Shown here: positions 32,645 to 44,821 of the stretch, piece after piece
How the letters are laid out: the number at the start of each line of letters is the position of its first letter
Numbering within the stretch: position 1 is the first letter of the stretch
NCBI RefSeq assembly: GCF_026210795.1
Contig: NC_089434.1
Span: 1,302,001 to 1,366,000 of the forward strand
Source of the DNA: Rhizophagus irregularis
Lineage: Eukaryota > Glomeromycota > Glomeromycetes > Glomerales > Glomeraceae
Reading direction: 5' to 3'
Length of the DNA stretch: 64,000 bases
The notes under the pieces: model-generated
Told to the model about the DNA's origin: nothing
Database searches by the model: none
The model's input: the letters and a program-made list of their open reading frames with translations, nothing else
Position numbers and translations under genes: made by a program

Positions 32645-34713
32645 ATGAAACTTATTCGTACGATATTTTTCTTTTCAATTTTATTCACTCATCATGTCAT
32701 AAATGTATTTTCTTACAAAGATTGGCTTAGTTTCGGTGGAACTGGTATAAATAATAATCGTAACGGTGATGAAGAGGAAATAATTTCTCCAATTAATGTC
32801 GGTTCTTTAAAGGTTAGAATTTCATGCTTTAATAAAAAAAAAATTAATAATTATTCATGTTTAATTTATGACGTCGTATTATAGGTTAAGTTTATTGTTG
32901 AGACAGGGAGTTCAGTTTCAGCTACTCCTGTTACTTTTCAAAATAATATTTATTTTCCTGATTGGTCAGGAAATTTATATTCGGTAAATGCACAAACGGG
33001 TCAAATTAATTGGGCTTATAATATATCACTATCATATATACCACAACCATCAGATCCGAGAGTCTTAAGTCGCACAACTATTGCAATAGATCCCGTAGAA
33101 AAATTATTAGTATTTGGAACTCAAGTTTCAGATAATGGTTCAAATCCTTATATCGTAGCTGTTGATCTTGATGGTAGACTTGTTTGGAGTACATTACTTG
33201 ATAATCATCCTCATGCAATTATAACACAATCTGCTACAATTTATGATGGTGGCGTATATGTTGGAGTTTCTTCAAAAGAAGAAGCAGCTTCATCAAGTAT
33301 ACCAAATTATCAATGTTGTACTTTTAGAGGAAGTTTTGTCAAGTTAGATTTAAAAACTGGTAATATTATTTGGAAAACTTTTATGTTACCTGATAACAAT
33401 GGTAGATCTGATTTATATTCTGGAAATGCGGTTTGGGGTTCTGCACCAGCAATTGATCCTGTAAATAAATTGGTTTATATTGCTACCGGAAATAATTATG
33501 AGGTATGACGATTGAAAAAAATTAAATAAAATTCAATGTAATTTATTTATCTTATTAATATTTTTTTTTTTATTTATTAAAGACTCCGAGCTATGTAGCA
33601 GATTGCGTAGCAAATGCTACGAATAGTGTAGATATGATGAAATGTCATGATCCTAATAATCATTTTGATGCTATACTTGCATTAAATATAGATACAGGAG
33701 AAATAGTATGGTCAAGAAAAACAGCAGGATTAGATAATTGGACTGTTGCCTGTGTTTTTAATCAAACGAATCCACAAAATTGTCCAACTCCGGCTGGACC
33801 TGATTATGGTAAATTTTATTTGATGTTTATTATGTTGAAAATTAAAATTTTGGGATACCGAAAATATCTTTTTTTTTCTTTTTTACAAAATTAGATTTTG
33901 GTCAGGCGCCCTTACTTGTTAATACATGTTATTCGTCTGGCGAATGCATTCAACTTGTTATTGCAACTGCAAAATCAGGGATTACATGGGCATTAAATGC
34001 TGCCACTGGCGAAATTATTTGGTCTACTAATTCTGGTCCCGGAGCCGTGGGTGGTAAGTTAAAATTAAGTAAAATAAAGCCGTTGATTCCAAAAGAAATA
34101 ATATTAATATGTACTTTTTTTGTAAGGCGGATCTCTATTTGGCTGCGCGTAATTATCTTTCATTGAATTTTTTTTTTCAAAGAATAATGTTTTAACCTTT
34201 TTTTTTTAAAAAAAAAATCTTTTTAAATAGGACTGATGGAAAAAGATACTTTGTATCACAAGCAAATGCTAATAATCTGCAATATGTATTGGATAAACCT
34301 GCACCAGGTAGTCCATCTACAATATATAGTGGTGCAATTGTGGCGCTTGATATTACAACAGGAGGAATATTATGGCAAACAGCAAATAAATTACAATCTG
34401 GCGGAACAGCTCCAATATCATATTCTAATGGGGTAGTTTATTATCCAAGTTACGATACTAATGGTACATTATTTGCTTTAAACGCTGAAACTGGTGAAAC
34501 TTTATTCGAATTTCAAACCATAGGAGCGCTTAATTGTGGTCCAAGTATTGTTAATGGTGTTGTATATGTTGGAAGTGGTTATGGTAAGTAAAATTTGTAT
34601 TTAATATGATATTTTAATTTTAAACATAAAAAAAAAAATTATTTATTGATTTTTCATTTTATTTTTTAGGTCAAGCGGTGAATAATAAAGTTTACGCTTT
34701 GGCTCCTTTGTAA
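32645..34713 (+). CDS. secreted PQQ-type beta-propeller, PVA-dehydrogenase-like
   Basis: Seven exons join in frame: 32645-32812, 32885-33502, 33583-33808, 33895-34053, 34127-34148 (22 bases), 34231-34583 and 34670-34713. They total 1590 bases, or 529 aa. Residues 1-23 look like a signal peptide (MKLIRTIFFFSILFTHHVIN). Six propeller blades show the ALDxxTGxxxW motif: VNAQTGQINW, LDLKTGNIIW, LNIDTGEIVW, LNAATGEIIW, LDITTGGILW and LNAETGETLF. GGSLFGCATDGKRY spans the micro-exon. The family includes bacterial quinoprotein alcohol and polyvinyl-alcohol dehydrogenases. Whether this fungal protein binds PQQ or oxidises an alcohol cannot be told. Several N-x-S/T sites fit secretion. Confidence 0.88.
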
Positions 34714-35839
34714 TCATAGTTATAGTTGATTATATATTGTATATTACTTATTTACTTTTATTGTATTGATAATAATGTATGATTAGATAATTAATTTACA
34801 TGTAAGCATCAAATTTAGTACTGTAATTAATAAAATCCATTAATTTTAGCGTGATCATCAGAAAGATTTGAGATTTATGATTCGAGTAAGATACCTAGTC
34901 ACTCACATAGTTATTTAATTTGTTTAAAAAATTTTAATTCATAAATAATGAAATAACAAACAATGAGTGCATTCACAAATTTAATTGAATTGGATCGAGT
35001 TGACGCCCGATATTCGCCAAAATCGATTTGGTTGCTCTGGTAATAGTTGCATTAGCTAATTCTCCTCGAATAACAGAAATAATATAAATATTATTTTTAG
35101 AAAAAAATTAGCTTTTATTTTTTGATACGTGAATAACTTTTAAATTTTGTTGATTGTTTATCACATGATATTAGATTGTTTCGACGAACTTTTCTTAATA
35201 TGTTTAGAAATCATCCAAAAAAAGATTCAACTTTTCATATATCAATTAATTAAAAACATAATTTTATAATTATTTAACGTACAGTTTCCAATAATTAATA
35301 ATTTAGTATTAAAAAAAAAATGTGTATATATATAATATAAGAATATATTTCCAACCTTTTCTAACAACGATCGATTTAAAAAAAATAATCAAAAAAATAT
35401 ACATATAACTTACGAAGAATTATCTATTTTCATTATATAATTTACCAAATAATAATTTTCCTTTTTTCATTTTCATTTTCTACAGATAAATCAATGGATC
35501 TTGGGTTAGTTTAAATCGATCCATTACTTTTCTTATGTATATGAAAATTTGTAAAGGGAAATCTCGTTAAAGAATCTCCTCTTATCATGGTTTTCTTATT
35601 AAAAAGAAACGATAAATTTAGTTATAACATATAAACATTTTCTTTTTTGTGATAATTTACATATTTAATAATTCGAATTGATTTATTATATAATTATTTA
35701 AATTACAAACTAAGAATCTTGTAAAATATTATTTTACTACTCTAGTCTTAGTGTTTAAATAATTCAAGATAAAATATAAATAAATGATAAAATCTTCAAA
35801 TATAATAATGATATCGTTAACTTATTGCCAAAGGAAAAT
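34714..35839. other. intergenic with a kinase start relic and gene C 3' flank
   Basis: 35040-35092 is the complement of a kinase start region (GCTAATTCTCCTCGAATAACAGA compares with the start of exon 1 in A and B), isolated and out of context. 35280-35839 matches the 3' flank of kinase A (2000-2996). Confidence 0.5.
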
Positions 35840-38260
35840 TTAAAATCCGTCTAATGAATAGATAAATACTAATTATTGAAAAATAAATACAAAAAAAAAT
35901 AATAAATATTTTTTTAAAGTATTAAAAACTTACCATCAGGAATTTCCAGATCATCTTGTTCTTTTGAATGAAGGTTTGGATCATTATATACATCGTCATC
36001 ATCTGTAAGAAATATTAAAAATTAGTATAAAATTGAAATTATTGTTACAAAATTTTCGCCTACCGTCAATATCACCAATATTTTGTCTTTTTGATTTTTG
36101 TTGAATTATTTCTTTTTCATCATCTAAATTTTTTAAATAAAAGCCACATTAAATTAATTGACAAAAGAATTATTTATTATTATTTTTTTTTTTACTTATC
36201 GTCATTATCAATATTTTTCCTTTTCATTTGTTGTTGAATTATTTCTTTTTCGTCATAATAATTTTTAAAATAAAAGTCACGTTATTTAATAAATGAAATT
36301 GCTATAATAAATTCATTTATTCACTTACTATTTGAATTTATTTGCAAATTTATAAATTCTTTGGGTAATTTTTCACTATCACCTAAAATAAGAGTGTAGA
36401 AATAGATCTTAATATTTAAATTTTTATTTTAAACAAATCATTTTAATTAATTATACTTGATAACTTCTTACTATACTGATTATTTGATCCATTAAAATCA
36501 TTAACTAAAAACAAATACCAATTTAATTAAAACCTATGTTATTATAAAAAAATTAAACAATGGTAACGTTAATAAATGCAGTACTTACTATTGTTAGGAA
36601 TGTTAAAGTCATACAATTTACTATGAAATGCTATTAGCAGTAAAATAAAGTATTTAAAAATTAAATTATTATAATAATTAAAATATGACAAGAAATTATC
36701 AATTATACCTTCTTGTTCTTCTATTATAATATAAATTCAAACAAAAGAGAACATTAATAATGTATTTTAAAATAAATACGTTCATTAATAAAATATTATA
36801 CACTTATACCTTCTGTTGCATTTCTTGGTTCGGGTAGATTTTCAAAATTGTGAATTTTACTTGTAAATAATCTGCTACTCGCATAATTTTCTTCTACTTT
36901 ATTCATTTCTAAATTATTTATTTCTGATTGGAATAATTCATCTGGCATATTTTGATAATATAAATTAATTTTCTGCATTTTTTTATTAAGTACATTAACA
37001 TCAGGCCTTTTTAATGGATCAGCATCCCAACATTGTACCATTAAATTTTTATATTCTAATGGAGTTCCTGGCACAATTTTTGGTCGTATACCATTAATAA
37101 TATTCATTACAATATCATTTTCATGTTCATAATTTATAAATGGTGGTTGTCCAGATGAAATTTCCCACATAAGCATTGCAATACTATAAATATCAGATGC
37201 AAAAGTATATTCTCTTCCAACAATAACTTCAGGCGCTATGTAAGGAAGATTTCCATATATACTTTTTGATGGTTTATCAGCAGGTCCACAAAATCCAAGA
37301 TCACTAATGCACCAATTATTATTAATTTGGAAATATAATATATTTCCAGAATGCAAATCTCTATGAACTGCATTCTCAAAATGAATATAAAAAAGTGCAA
37401 GAATTATTTCAGAAGCAATATTAATTCTTTCTTTCCATGTAAGTTGATTATGATTTTGTTGTAAATAATTTCTTAAATCTATATCCCTTTTTGTCATTAC
37501 AAGCATATAATTTCCATTTGATGGATTTTGTGTCAATCCATAACATCGAACAATATCTGCCCATTTATTACTTATAGTTAAATGTGATTTAGCCTATAGA
37601 AATTAAAATTTTTAAGTTATATAAAATACATTAAATTTTTAAATAGATTTATAATAAAATTATACAGACCTCTTCAAACCAACTTTTATTTGCACTTCCA
37701 ACATTTTCTAGACTTTTAAGTATTACATTTTCATCTCCAGATCTTATTAATTGTTGTTCCTTAATATCCCATTCATCATAATGTCCATTAATCCAACCTG
37801 CTGTATAAATTTCAGAAAATCCACCTTTTGTTAAATATTTAATATTTTCTAAATTACTATATGGGATCCATTCAACTATTCTACTTGGCGTGAGTGATTC
37901 CATTTGACATTTTTGTGTTAAATTATCAATATCATCATTTCCAGATGTCCAATTTGAAAAATTTTCTTCTAAATAATTTCGAACACAATATTCACAATAT
38001 AATGTAGCTAAACATTCTTGACTGCAATTCTCACAAATTCTTTTTGTACCAACATTATCCATAACTTTATTTCGATCATAACTTTTAGTTAATTTTCTTA
38101 TCGCATAAGCTTTTTCATCATTTGTAAGAATTTTATCAGCAAGTACTGTTTGTCGCATAAACTCATGTTGTTTGTGTATATCATCGTGAATACTAGTATC
38201 TAATAATGTAAATGCTTTGGTATTTGTTGTATGAATTAGCTCATATCGAAGAGTGGACAT
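35840..38260 (-). CDS. protein kinase C, diverged paralog
   Basis: Exon 1 is 38260-37670 (197 codons, CENC...CLAT..CEYC) and exon 2 is 37593-36810 (784 bases). The micro-exon AAGAACAAGAAG near 36725-36714 and further small exons run to a TAA at 35840-35842. All kinase motifs are present (GGFSEIY, VILK, HRDLHSGN, DLG, APE, RPD). It differs from A, B and F at many residues. In the tail the exon beginning LNDFN is shortened and the exons corresponding to 50567-50617 and 50702-50737 of gene F are missing; the remaining phase-1 exons still join in frame. The 31-base promoter element of A, B and F is not found upstream. Confidence 0.82.
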
Positions 38261-40849
38261 AATGTAATCAAGAAAGAATTATTTTTTTTAAGTTCGTTCA
38301 CTAACCAAAAACTCCGAGATAAATTAGTAAATGCAAATTGGTGATCAATACCCCCATATAAATTAACCTTGAGGCGCAGTATTTTACGCCAGACTACCCC
38401 AGGAAAAAATTCACGAAATGGCCCGTACTATGACATTCGGCTAAAATTAAGTAAGGAGTGCCGTTACTAGATTACACACATGATCCGGACGATTATTTTC
38501 AGTAATTATTATATTATTATTTACTTATTGATTAAAAAAAAGCTATTTTACCTATGAAAGTATAGTTATGCAAATTTATACAGTCTAACCTCGATATACC
38601 GATATACCGATAAAATTTTATTTTCCCACTCTATGTGAGGACATATAAATATCGGTATAACTTTGATATAACGATATTTTCTAAAAATTTTATATATGTC
38701 CCGACATATCGTTATATAAAGGTTTGACTGTATTAACTAAATTTACGCTACCTAGAATAAAAAATATGTAAAAACAAATACAAGTTGTATAATTAAACCT
38801 GAAAATTTTTTGGTCTGTTAACTAAAAATTTATTGTGATGCATTTTTTTATTGACAAAAAAATGTTAAGTTATTTTATGTATTTTTAATTTTATTATTTA
38901 TCATAATAAATTATTAAGATACTACATTTTACTTTCGCTATAATGGATCACGTATTTTATTTGTAAATATAATTAACTTGATTTGATTTTCGCTAATAGT
39001 TTGTTCTTATATATTACAAAAATAAAATTATTAAACATGTTATGTCAAAAGTAGAGTGTCCTTTTTCTGATTTAATATGTAAACCCATATGTAACCATCA
39101 CCTTCTGATATAAGAGATACTATATAACGCCCAATTCACAATTAAAATATTTTCAATAACTCACTGTTGATAACTCAATACAAAACTCATAAAACTCATG
39201 CTTAGTTCAGTATTTTTTCCTTCATAAAGTTCATTAGTATTATTCATAAGAGACTAAGGAATTGTATATGGTTTCTGTTAAATCCTGCATAACTAATTGT
39301 CGCGTCAGATTTTCTGTTTTTTTTATTGAATGTGATCTTGTAATATTATTTTAGCATTTGCAACATTTTTCAAAATAATTCCTTTTTCATTAAAAAATTC
39401 CCAGCTTTCTCTAGTATAATGACACCCTTTACAACCTTATTTTATTGCTGATATGACATGTTAACAATTTTTAGAAAAATATTAAAAATATTTCGTAAAA
39501 GAAAGAAAGGTGGTGTGTGACGTAAAGTTCAATAAAAAGTTTTATCATTCGGATCATGTGCGCGGATCAAGGATCAAGACAACAGATCCGGTTACCATTT
39601 TTTTTGCTAGAGTCGTTTACCGGGGATGAAAAATCACGTGAATCTTCGTGACGGCAATTTTAATCAAATACTACCAGATTGTTCTGATTATTATAAATTA
39701 TTAGCAATATGTACTTCTATATTTAATAAATAAACAGTATTTCTCAATTTATTTGATTTTATATCCAATATATAATTAATAGATTAAAATTATTATAAAA
39801 TATTATTAAAATCAATATAAACATGGTTGGTGCTTTTTAAATTTTTTGTTCAATCGAATCTATTTTAATAAACAACATATTAAATAATAACGGATATTAG
39901 ATATTATAAGAAATCTTTCAATTTTATTATATTTCTTTAAAGAAGCAATATACAAGTTAAAAAAGAACTTTTGTAAAATCATCATTTCTTTTTTTTTTAG
40001 TTGCAAATATGGATTACAAATAAAGGTTTTGAATTAAATATATAATTTGATGAAATTGCATTAAATTGAATGAATGAATAAAGAAATTATTACATTGAGA
40101 ATTATGTTTAATATATATATATAATGTAGTGACATTATAATATTACAATTTATTTATAGTTATTACAGTATATAATCTGTCATGATTTATAATGTTTATC
40201 TCAATAAAAATTTATTTTAAATTCGTAAAACAATATTTAATTGTTTATAGCTGCTTTCGAAAAGTGTAGTTTTACAATATCATGGAAATTCACGTGAACT
40301 CCCGATTCCCTCTTTTTTTTAAAAAACTTCATAACAGTAAAAATTACCCAACAAATATAGTCGCTATAACCTTCTCAAAACGGTGAATAAAAATTCAGAC
40401 AACCATTTCTATGAAGATTTCATGACTTTTACAAATGAATATTTTTAATATGCTGCAACATATAATAGTATGACTGTGTGCATTTCTTGTGATGACAAAA
40501 AAAGTTTAACTTTGATTAGTGATCTGATTTTCAGATTTCTTGATTTCCTTTATATATACTGTAAAGTATATCATAGAGTATATGTAATAAAAATCAATGA
40601 TTACTACTTTTAAAAATAGCTATAATTTACGGTAGTCATTGTTGTAATTGGAGAACTAAGAATAATGTATAATATATTACTTGTCTATTGTTGCTAAATA
40701 AGATAAAAATTCAAATTTAATAATAAACGTTATTAATTTAATTTATCAAAAAAAAAAAAAGATCCAAATCCATCTAAAGAATAAAAATTAATAATAAGAA
40801 TAAATTAATAAAATAAAAAATAAAAATTAATTTTATAAAGCAATTTAAA
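38261..40849. other. gene-free AT-rich DNA with one MITE
   Basis: Apart from the element at 38581-38730, the only structure noted is that 39690-39890 aligns with 52200-52410 (shared AATTAATAGATT...AATCAATATAAACATGGTT), an old dispersed repeat. No gene is seen. Confidence 0.4.
38581..38730. mobile_element. 150-bp pogo-like MITE
   Basis: Ends are CAGTCTAACCTCGATATACC and the inverted ATATAAAGGTTTGACTG, with TA at 38579-38580 and 38731-38732. The CAGTC-AACCT-GATATAACGA pattern is the usual pogo/Tigger end signature. No coding sequence. Confidence 0.75.
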
Positions 40850-41827
40850 ATTACTTTCAGAAATTTCCCGTTCATTTGAATGAGAATTAGATATTTCATC
40901 ATCATCTATAAGAAGATAAACAAATAGGATTAAAAATATTTTATTATTATATAAGATTTTTATCTATCACTAATATCAATATTTTTCCTTTCTATTTGTT
41001 GTTGAATTATTTCTTTTTAATCGTCTAAAATTTTTATAATTATAGTCATGATTTAATAAATTAAATTGACATAATGAATAATTTATTTACTAATTTACTT
41101 ACTATTTAAATTTATTTGTAACTTTTTAAATCCTTTTGACAACTTTCCACTATATTCTAAAATTAAAAATTTAATATTTTGATTTAATATTTCATTCATT
41201 TACATATTATTATATTATAAATAAAATTAAATAAATTACCATTAAAAATATTAATTCTTTTTTGATGATATGTTGTTATTTTGCTTATTAGATCTGTTAA
41301 AATCAAAATTAAAACAAATATCAATTATTAAATAAAATTATATAAAAATGTAAGTGTTCGTGATCCATAATCCGGTCAACCCGAATTTATCCCCCTCAAT
41401 CCGTATTGAACCGTACCTGACGTTTTTAGGCAAATAGCGGTAGTAGATCTAGATAAATATATATTATCAATTTTTCTTAATTTTACGATTTCACTATTTC
41501 GAAAATTTTCTCATTGAGCCATAAGTATTAAGTTATGACTGGTAACTCCCTTTTATTATTTTTTAATTTTCGCAAAACAAATAATAGGAGCAAAATTCTC
41601 ACAATTTTTTGGTATACCAAGATTATTTTCACATGTTAGTAATCTAATTTCAGTTAAAAGAACGCATTTGGGTACAAATTTGGCGGGTTTTTGAAAAAGG
41701 AATATTCGTTCAATGGAAGTTTTTGCAAAAGAATGGGACGAATCACAGAAAATTTAAATTTTGTTTATTAATTATTTATTTTATTTTATTTTTTGTTAAA
41801 TCTAATAAAATATTTTTTAAAATAATG

Positions 41828-41982
41828 GTGTAGTTAGCCGAAAAATTCAGCCGAAGGCGCAGTAAATTTTCGGCTAACAACACCCAGCCGAAAAAAATTC
41901 ATGTTGATCTAGAATATTTTATTGAATATTTTATTGGTTCAACATCTACTATTTTCAGCTGAATATTTTCGTCTAACTACAC
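41828..41982. mobile_element. 155-bp MITE, left copy of an inverted pair
   Basis: Begins GTGTAGTTAGCCGAAAAATT and ends GAATATTTTCGTCTAACTACAC, so the ends are inverted copies. An inverted, slightly diverged copy lies at 42989-43140. The two sandwich the larger element 41998-42973. Confidence 0.7.
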
Positions 41983-42161
41983 TTTTTTTAAATAATAGTG
42001 TAGTTAGCCGAAATATCAGAAGCGCAAGAAACGCCAATATATAATATTCCAGGAGACCAAAGCGAACCAGCAAGACAAGGAGGCACATCAAAATGTGATG
42101 ATTTTATATATATTTAATATATTTAACTTATTTAATTTATAAAATATATAAAATTTTATAA

Positions 42162-42455
42162 TCATTTATACTTTATTAAGCTATAATAAATGTTCAAACA
42201 AAATTTATAATTTCCATCAGCAGTTGTATCAGCACATATATAACCATTAAATTCATCTGGTAATAGTAATAAACATGCACCTTCATCTATAACTATATCC
42301 TCAGATATATAAACATCTAAATATGAAAGATCACAAGATAAAATTTGAATTTTTTTATGCTTTTGTCCATAAGACATTATCTCACTTAAACTTGGTGATT
42401 TGGCAAGGAATTTTCTAGTTTTAGTTAAAAGTTGTTTAGTGGAAATAGAATCCAT
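42162..42455 (-). CDS. 97-aa hypothetical protein inside a TIR element
   Basis: An ATG-initiated frame of 97 codons (MDSISTKQLLTKTRKFLAKS...). The composition is protein-like, with ILSCDLSYLDVYISED and LLLLPDEFNGYICADTTADG and four Cys, but I recognise no family. It may be a captured host exon. No intron is needed. It lies within the element at 41998-42973, so it would move with it. Confidence 0.4.
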   Translation of the reverse strand: MDSISTKQLLTKTRKFLAKSPSLSEIMSYGQKHKKIQILSCDLSYLDVYISEDIVIDEGACLLLLPDEFNGYICADTTADGNYKFCLNIYYSLIKYK

Positions 42456-42572
42456 AATTAAGTGAAGAATTCCAGTAAATTTATCAAATTTGATAACAAA
42501 GAAAAAAAGTTTATTAAAAAAAAAAAATTATCTTTGATTATATTTAAATCCATTTTATTGAATATTTTCCGT

Positions 42573-42700
42573 GTCTATAATATAATTTACTGCGTCTATA
42601 ATATAATTTTCCACGTCTATAATATAATTTTCCACGTCTATAATATAATTTTCCACGTCTATAATATAATTTTCCGCGTCTATAATATAATTTTCCCATA
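42573..42700. repeat. 21-bp tandem repeat, about six copies
   Basis: The unit GTCTATAATATAATTTTCCAC repeats six times with only a few changes (TTTACTGC and CCGC variants). Because 21 is a multiple of three, a reading frame through it gives a periodic VYNIIFH heptad, which I regard as incidental. Confidence 0.85.
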
Positions 42701-42988
42701 GCTATAATTAACCATGCAGATCATTAGAATTGTTAGAACTAATTCAAATCGATCAAAAAAAAATAAAACCTGGTATTTAATTTTTTAAAAAGAAAACCAA
42801 AGAATTTAAAAATTATTTACAAGCAAATATTAAAATTAAACATTTTAAAGAAACAATTTTACACCAAACAATAACATTTAATAATTGACAATTCTGTATT
42901 ATATAAATTAATATTATCAAGAAAAGTATAATTATTATTATTGTAATAATTACATATTTACGGCTAACTACACTTTTTTAAAATAATA

Positions 42989-43140
42989 ATGTAGTTAGCC
43001 GTAAATATCTAGCCGAAAATAGATGATGTTGAACCAATAAAATATTCAAAAAATATTCTAGATCAACATGAATTTTTTTCGGCTGGGTTGTTAGCCGAAA
43101 ATTTACTGCGCCTTCGGCTGAATTTTTCGGCTAACTACAC
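42989..43140. mobile_element. ~152-bp MITE, right copy of an inverted pair
   Basis: Inverted copy of 41828-41982 ending GCTGAATTTTTCGGCTAACTACAC. It shares GCGCCTTCGGC and the AGATCAACATGAATTTTTTTC segment. Confidence 0.7.
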
Positions 43141-43229
43141 CATTATTTTTTTAAATAACGTAAACTTATTAATATTTATTATAATTAGTTAATTTATAAA
43201 TGATATTTAGTAAATTGGAAATTTTGATA

Positions 43230-43385
43230 TACTGTACAAGGATCATCCGTTAAAATTTGATCTGTAATTAAAGATAAATCCTAAAAATTGGACAGGATTA
43301 ATCCAGATGGATCCGAATCCATTGATCTGGATTATCATCCGGATGAGCTGGATCCGGATTGGAATCCAGATGGCCCTTTAAAAAA
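43230..43385. repeat. GGATCCGGAT-rich repeat
   Basis: Dense ATCCGGAT / GGATCCGGA motifs in both orientations. A sequence of the same kind lies at 63290-63420 and a fragment at 41360-41420 (AATCCGGTCAACCCGAAT), suggesting a fold-back element interrupted by the nested insertions. Confidence 0.5.
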
Positions 43386-44282
43386 AATAAGATCGCATCA
43401 CTATGTAATATTAATAAATACTTTGTATCATCAAAAATGTTAAGGTATACGAAATGCTATTATATAAAAATAAATTACTTTAGATTAAATTATGATAATT
43501 AAAAGAGAAAAAAAGACAAAAACTATAAATTTATACCTTCTTGTTTTATTATAATTTAATTCAAAAAAAAAATATATAATGATAAATCAATAATTTATCA
43601 TAAATAAGGATATTAAATCGTTAATACAACTTATACCTTTTGTTGAATTTCTTGATTCAGGTAGATTTTCAAAGTTGTGAATTTTACTTGTAAATAATCT
43701 GCTACTCGCATAATTTTCTTCTACTTTATTCATTTCTAAATTATTTATTTCTGATTGGAATAATTTCATTAATTCATTTCTTGTACTTCCAAGTGCAAAT
43801 ATATCAAGTCTTTTTGATGGATTAAGCATCCCAACGTTTCTTCATCAAATTTTTATATTCTAGAGGAGTTCCTGACACAATTTCCGGTCTAATACCATCA
43901 ATAATATTTATTGCAAGATTATAATCATGTTCATGATTAGTAAATGGTGGTGTATCCAGATGAATTTCCCACATAGGGTATTGCAATACTATAAATATCA
44001 GATGCAAAAGTATATTCTCTTCCAGCAACGATAACTTCACTGCAGGCGCTACATATATAATTTTTAATGGTTTATCAGCATATCTTTTGTATCAGCATAT
44101 CTTTTGAAACCTTTTGAAAAATGCATGACGCACTCTCGGCCAATTTATTAATAGGTAATGCAGATGACTGCGGTTATACAATCACATGATACAGTGGTGA
44201 CGTACTTACTGCGCATGATATTTTTTTTCGATATCTTTCTGCGCATTTCAGGTGATCAATTTCACATGATCGCATATGCTAC

Positions 44283-44600
44283 TTAACTTATTGCTCGAAC
44301 AGCTACAGCTAAGACAATATTCCTTTCTATTTCTGTGCCATTTACCAGACATTCCATAATTTCTATGATTTCTGTTGCAAGCAATAAATGGCATTTGCTT
44401 AGTATATCTATAATTATCATATCTTCTAAAGCTATTTCGAAGTTGCAAGTATGTGAAATGCGGATTTGATAATTAATTCCGAATCTGGTTTTGTTTCGTA
44501 AGTAATAGGCTTGAAATCGGATTCTAAAACTGATTTGGTAGACGAGGTCGAGACACTTACCTCGATTTTCGGTAAATCATACAACATACGTAAAAATATT
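44283..44600 (-). pseudogene. unidentified coding relic
   Basis: Two protein-like frames occur on the minus strand. One is VSTSSTKSVLESDFKPITYE, then TKPDSELIIKSAFHILATSK and a stop. The other, overlapping, is CNFEIALEDMIIIDILSKCH followed by LLLATEIIEIMECLVNGTEI and RNIVLAVAVRAIS before a stop. Likely pieces of one gene separated by a frameshift. Family unknown; it may have belonged with the adjacent Fic relic. Confidence 0.35.
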
Positions 44601-44821
44601 AGTCATTCCCCAATTTAGGTTAAAACTTACGACATGTCAATCACTCTATACTAGTACAAAGAATTGTTTGTTATTCGCTCTAGATCAGTCTATACTGTTG
44701 GATTGCTCTTTTATTAAGACATTTTATATTTAATATTAGTAATTATAAGTTCGAATTACATGCATAGTAATCTATTCATGTTCTATGATCCTAAGCTATA
44801 TATTATTTTTCATGGAAGGCA

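Larger units (their letters stand above)
41998..42973. mobile_element. ~976-bp TIR element carrying one ORF and a tandem repeat
   Basis: Starts GTGTAGTTAGCCG and ends CGGCTAACTACAC, the same terminal motif as the two flanking MITEs. The interior contains the 97-codon frame at 42162-42455 and the 21-bp tandem repeat at 42573-42700. No transposase is seen, so mobilisation would have to be in trans. Confidence 0.6.
40850..44110 (-). pseudogene. kinase pseudogene D, split by transposable elements
   Basis: The kinase C-lobe survives at 44060-43600 in broken frames (KPLKI near 44070, WEIHLDTPPFTNHEHDYNLA, GIRPEIVSGTPLEYKNL, SRLFTSKIHNFENLPESRN). Tail pieces follow at about 43480-43440, then at 41280-40850 (ILQ..., IIQQQIERKN, DDEISNSHSNE...). 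Exon 1 and the catalytic HRD region are gone. About 2.1 kb of foreign DNA (41350-43430) lies inside the tail. D retains an AG acceptor for the tail exon whose acceptor is lost in A, C and F. Confidence 0.75.

Noticed and set aside
42462-42701. 79-codon frame with VYNIIFH heptads
   Set aside because: Product of the 21-bp tandem repeat; no upstream signals.
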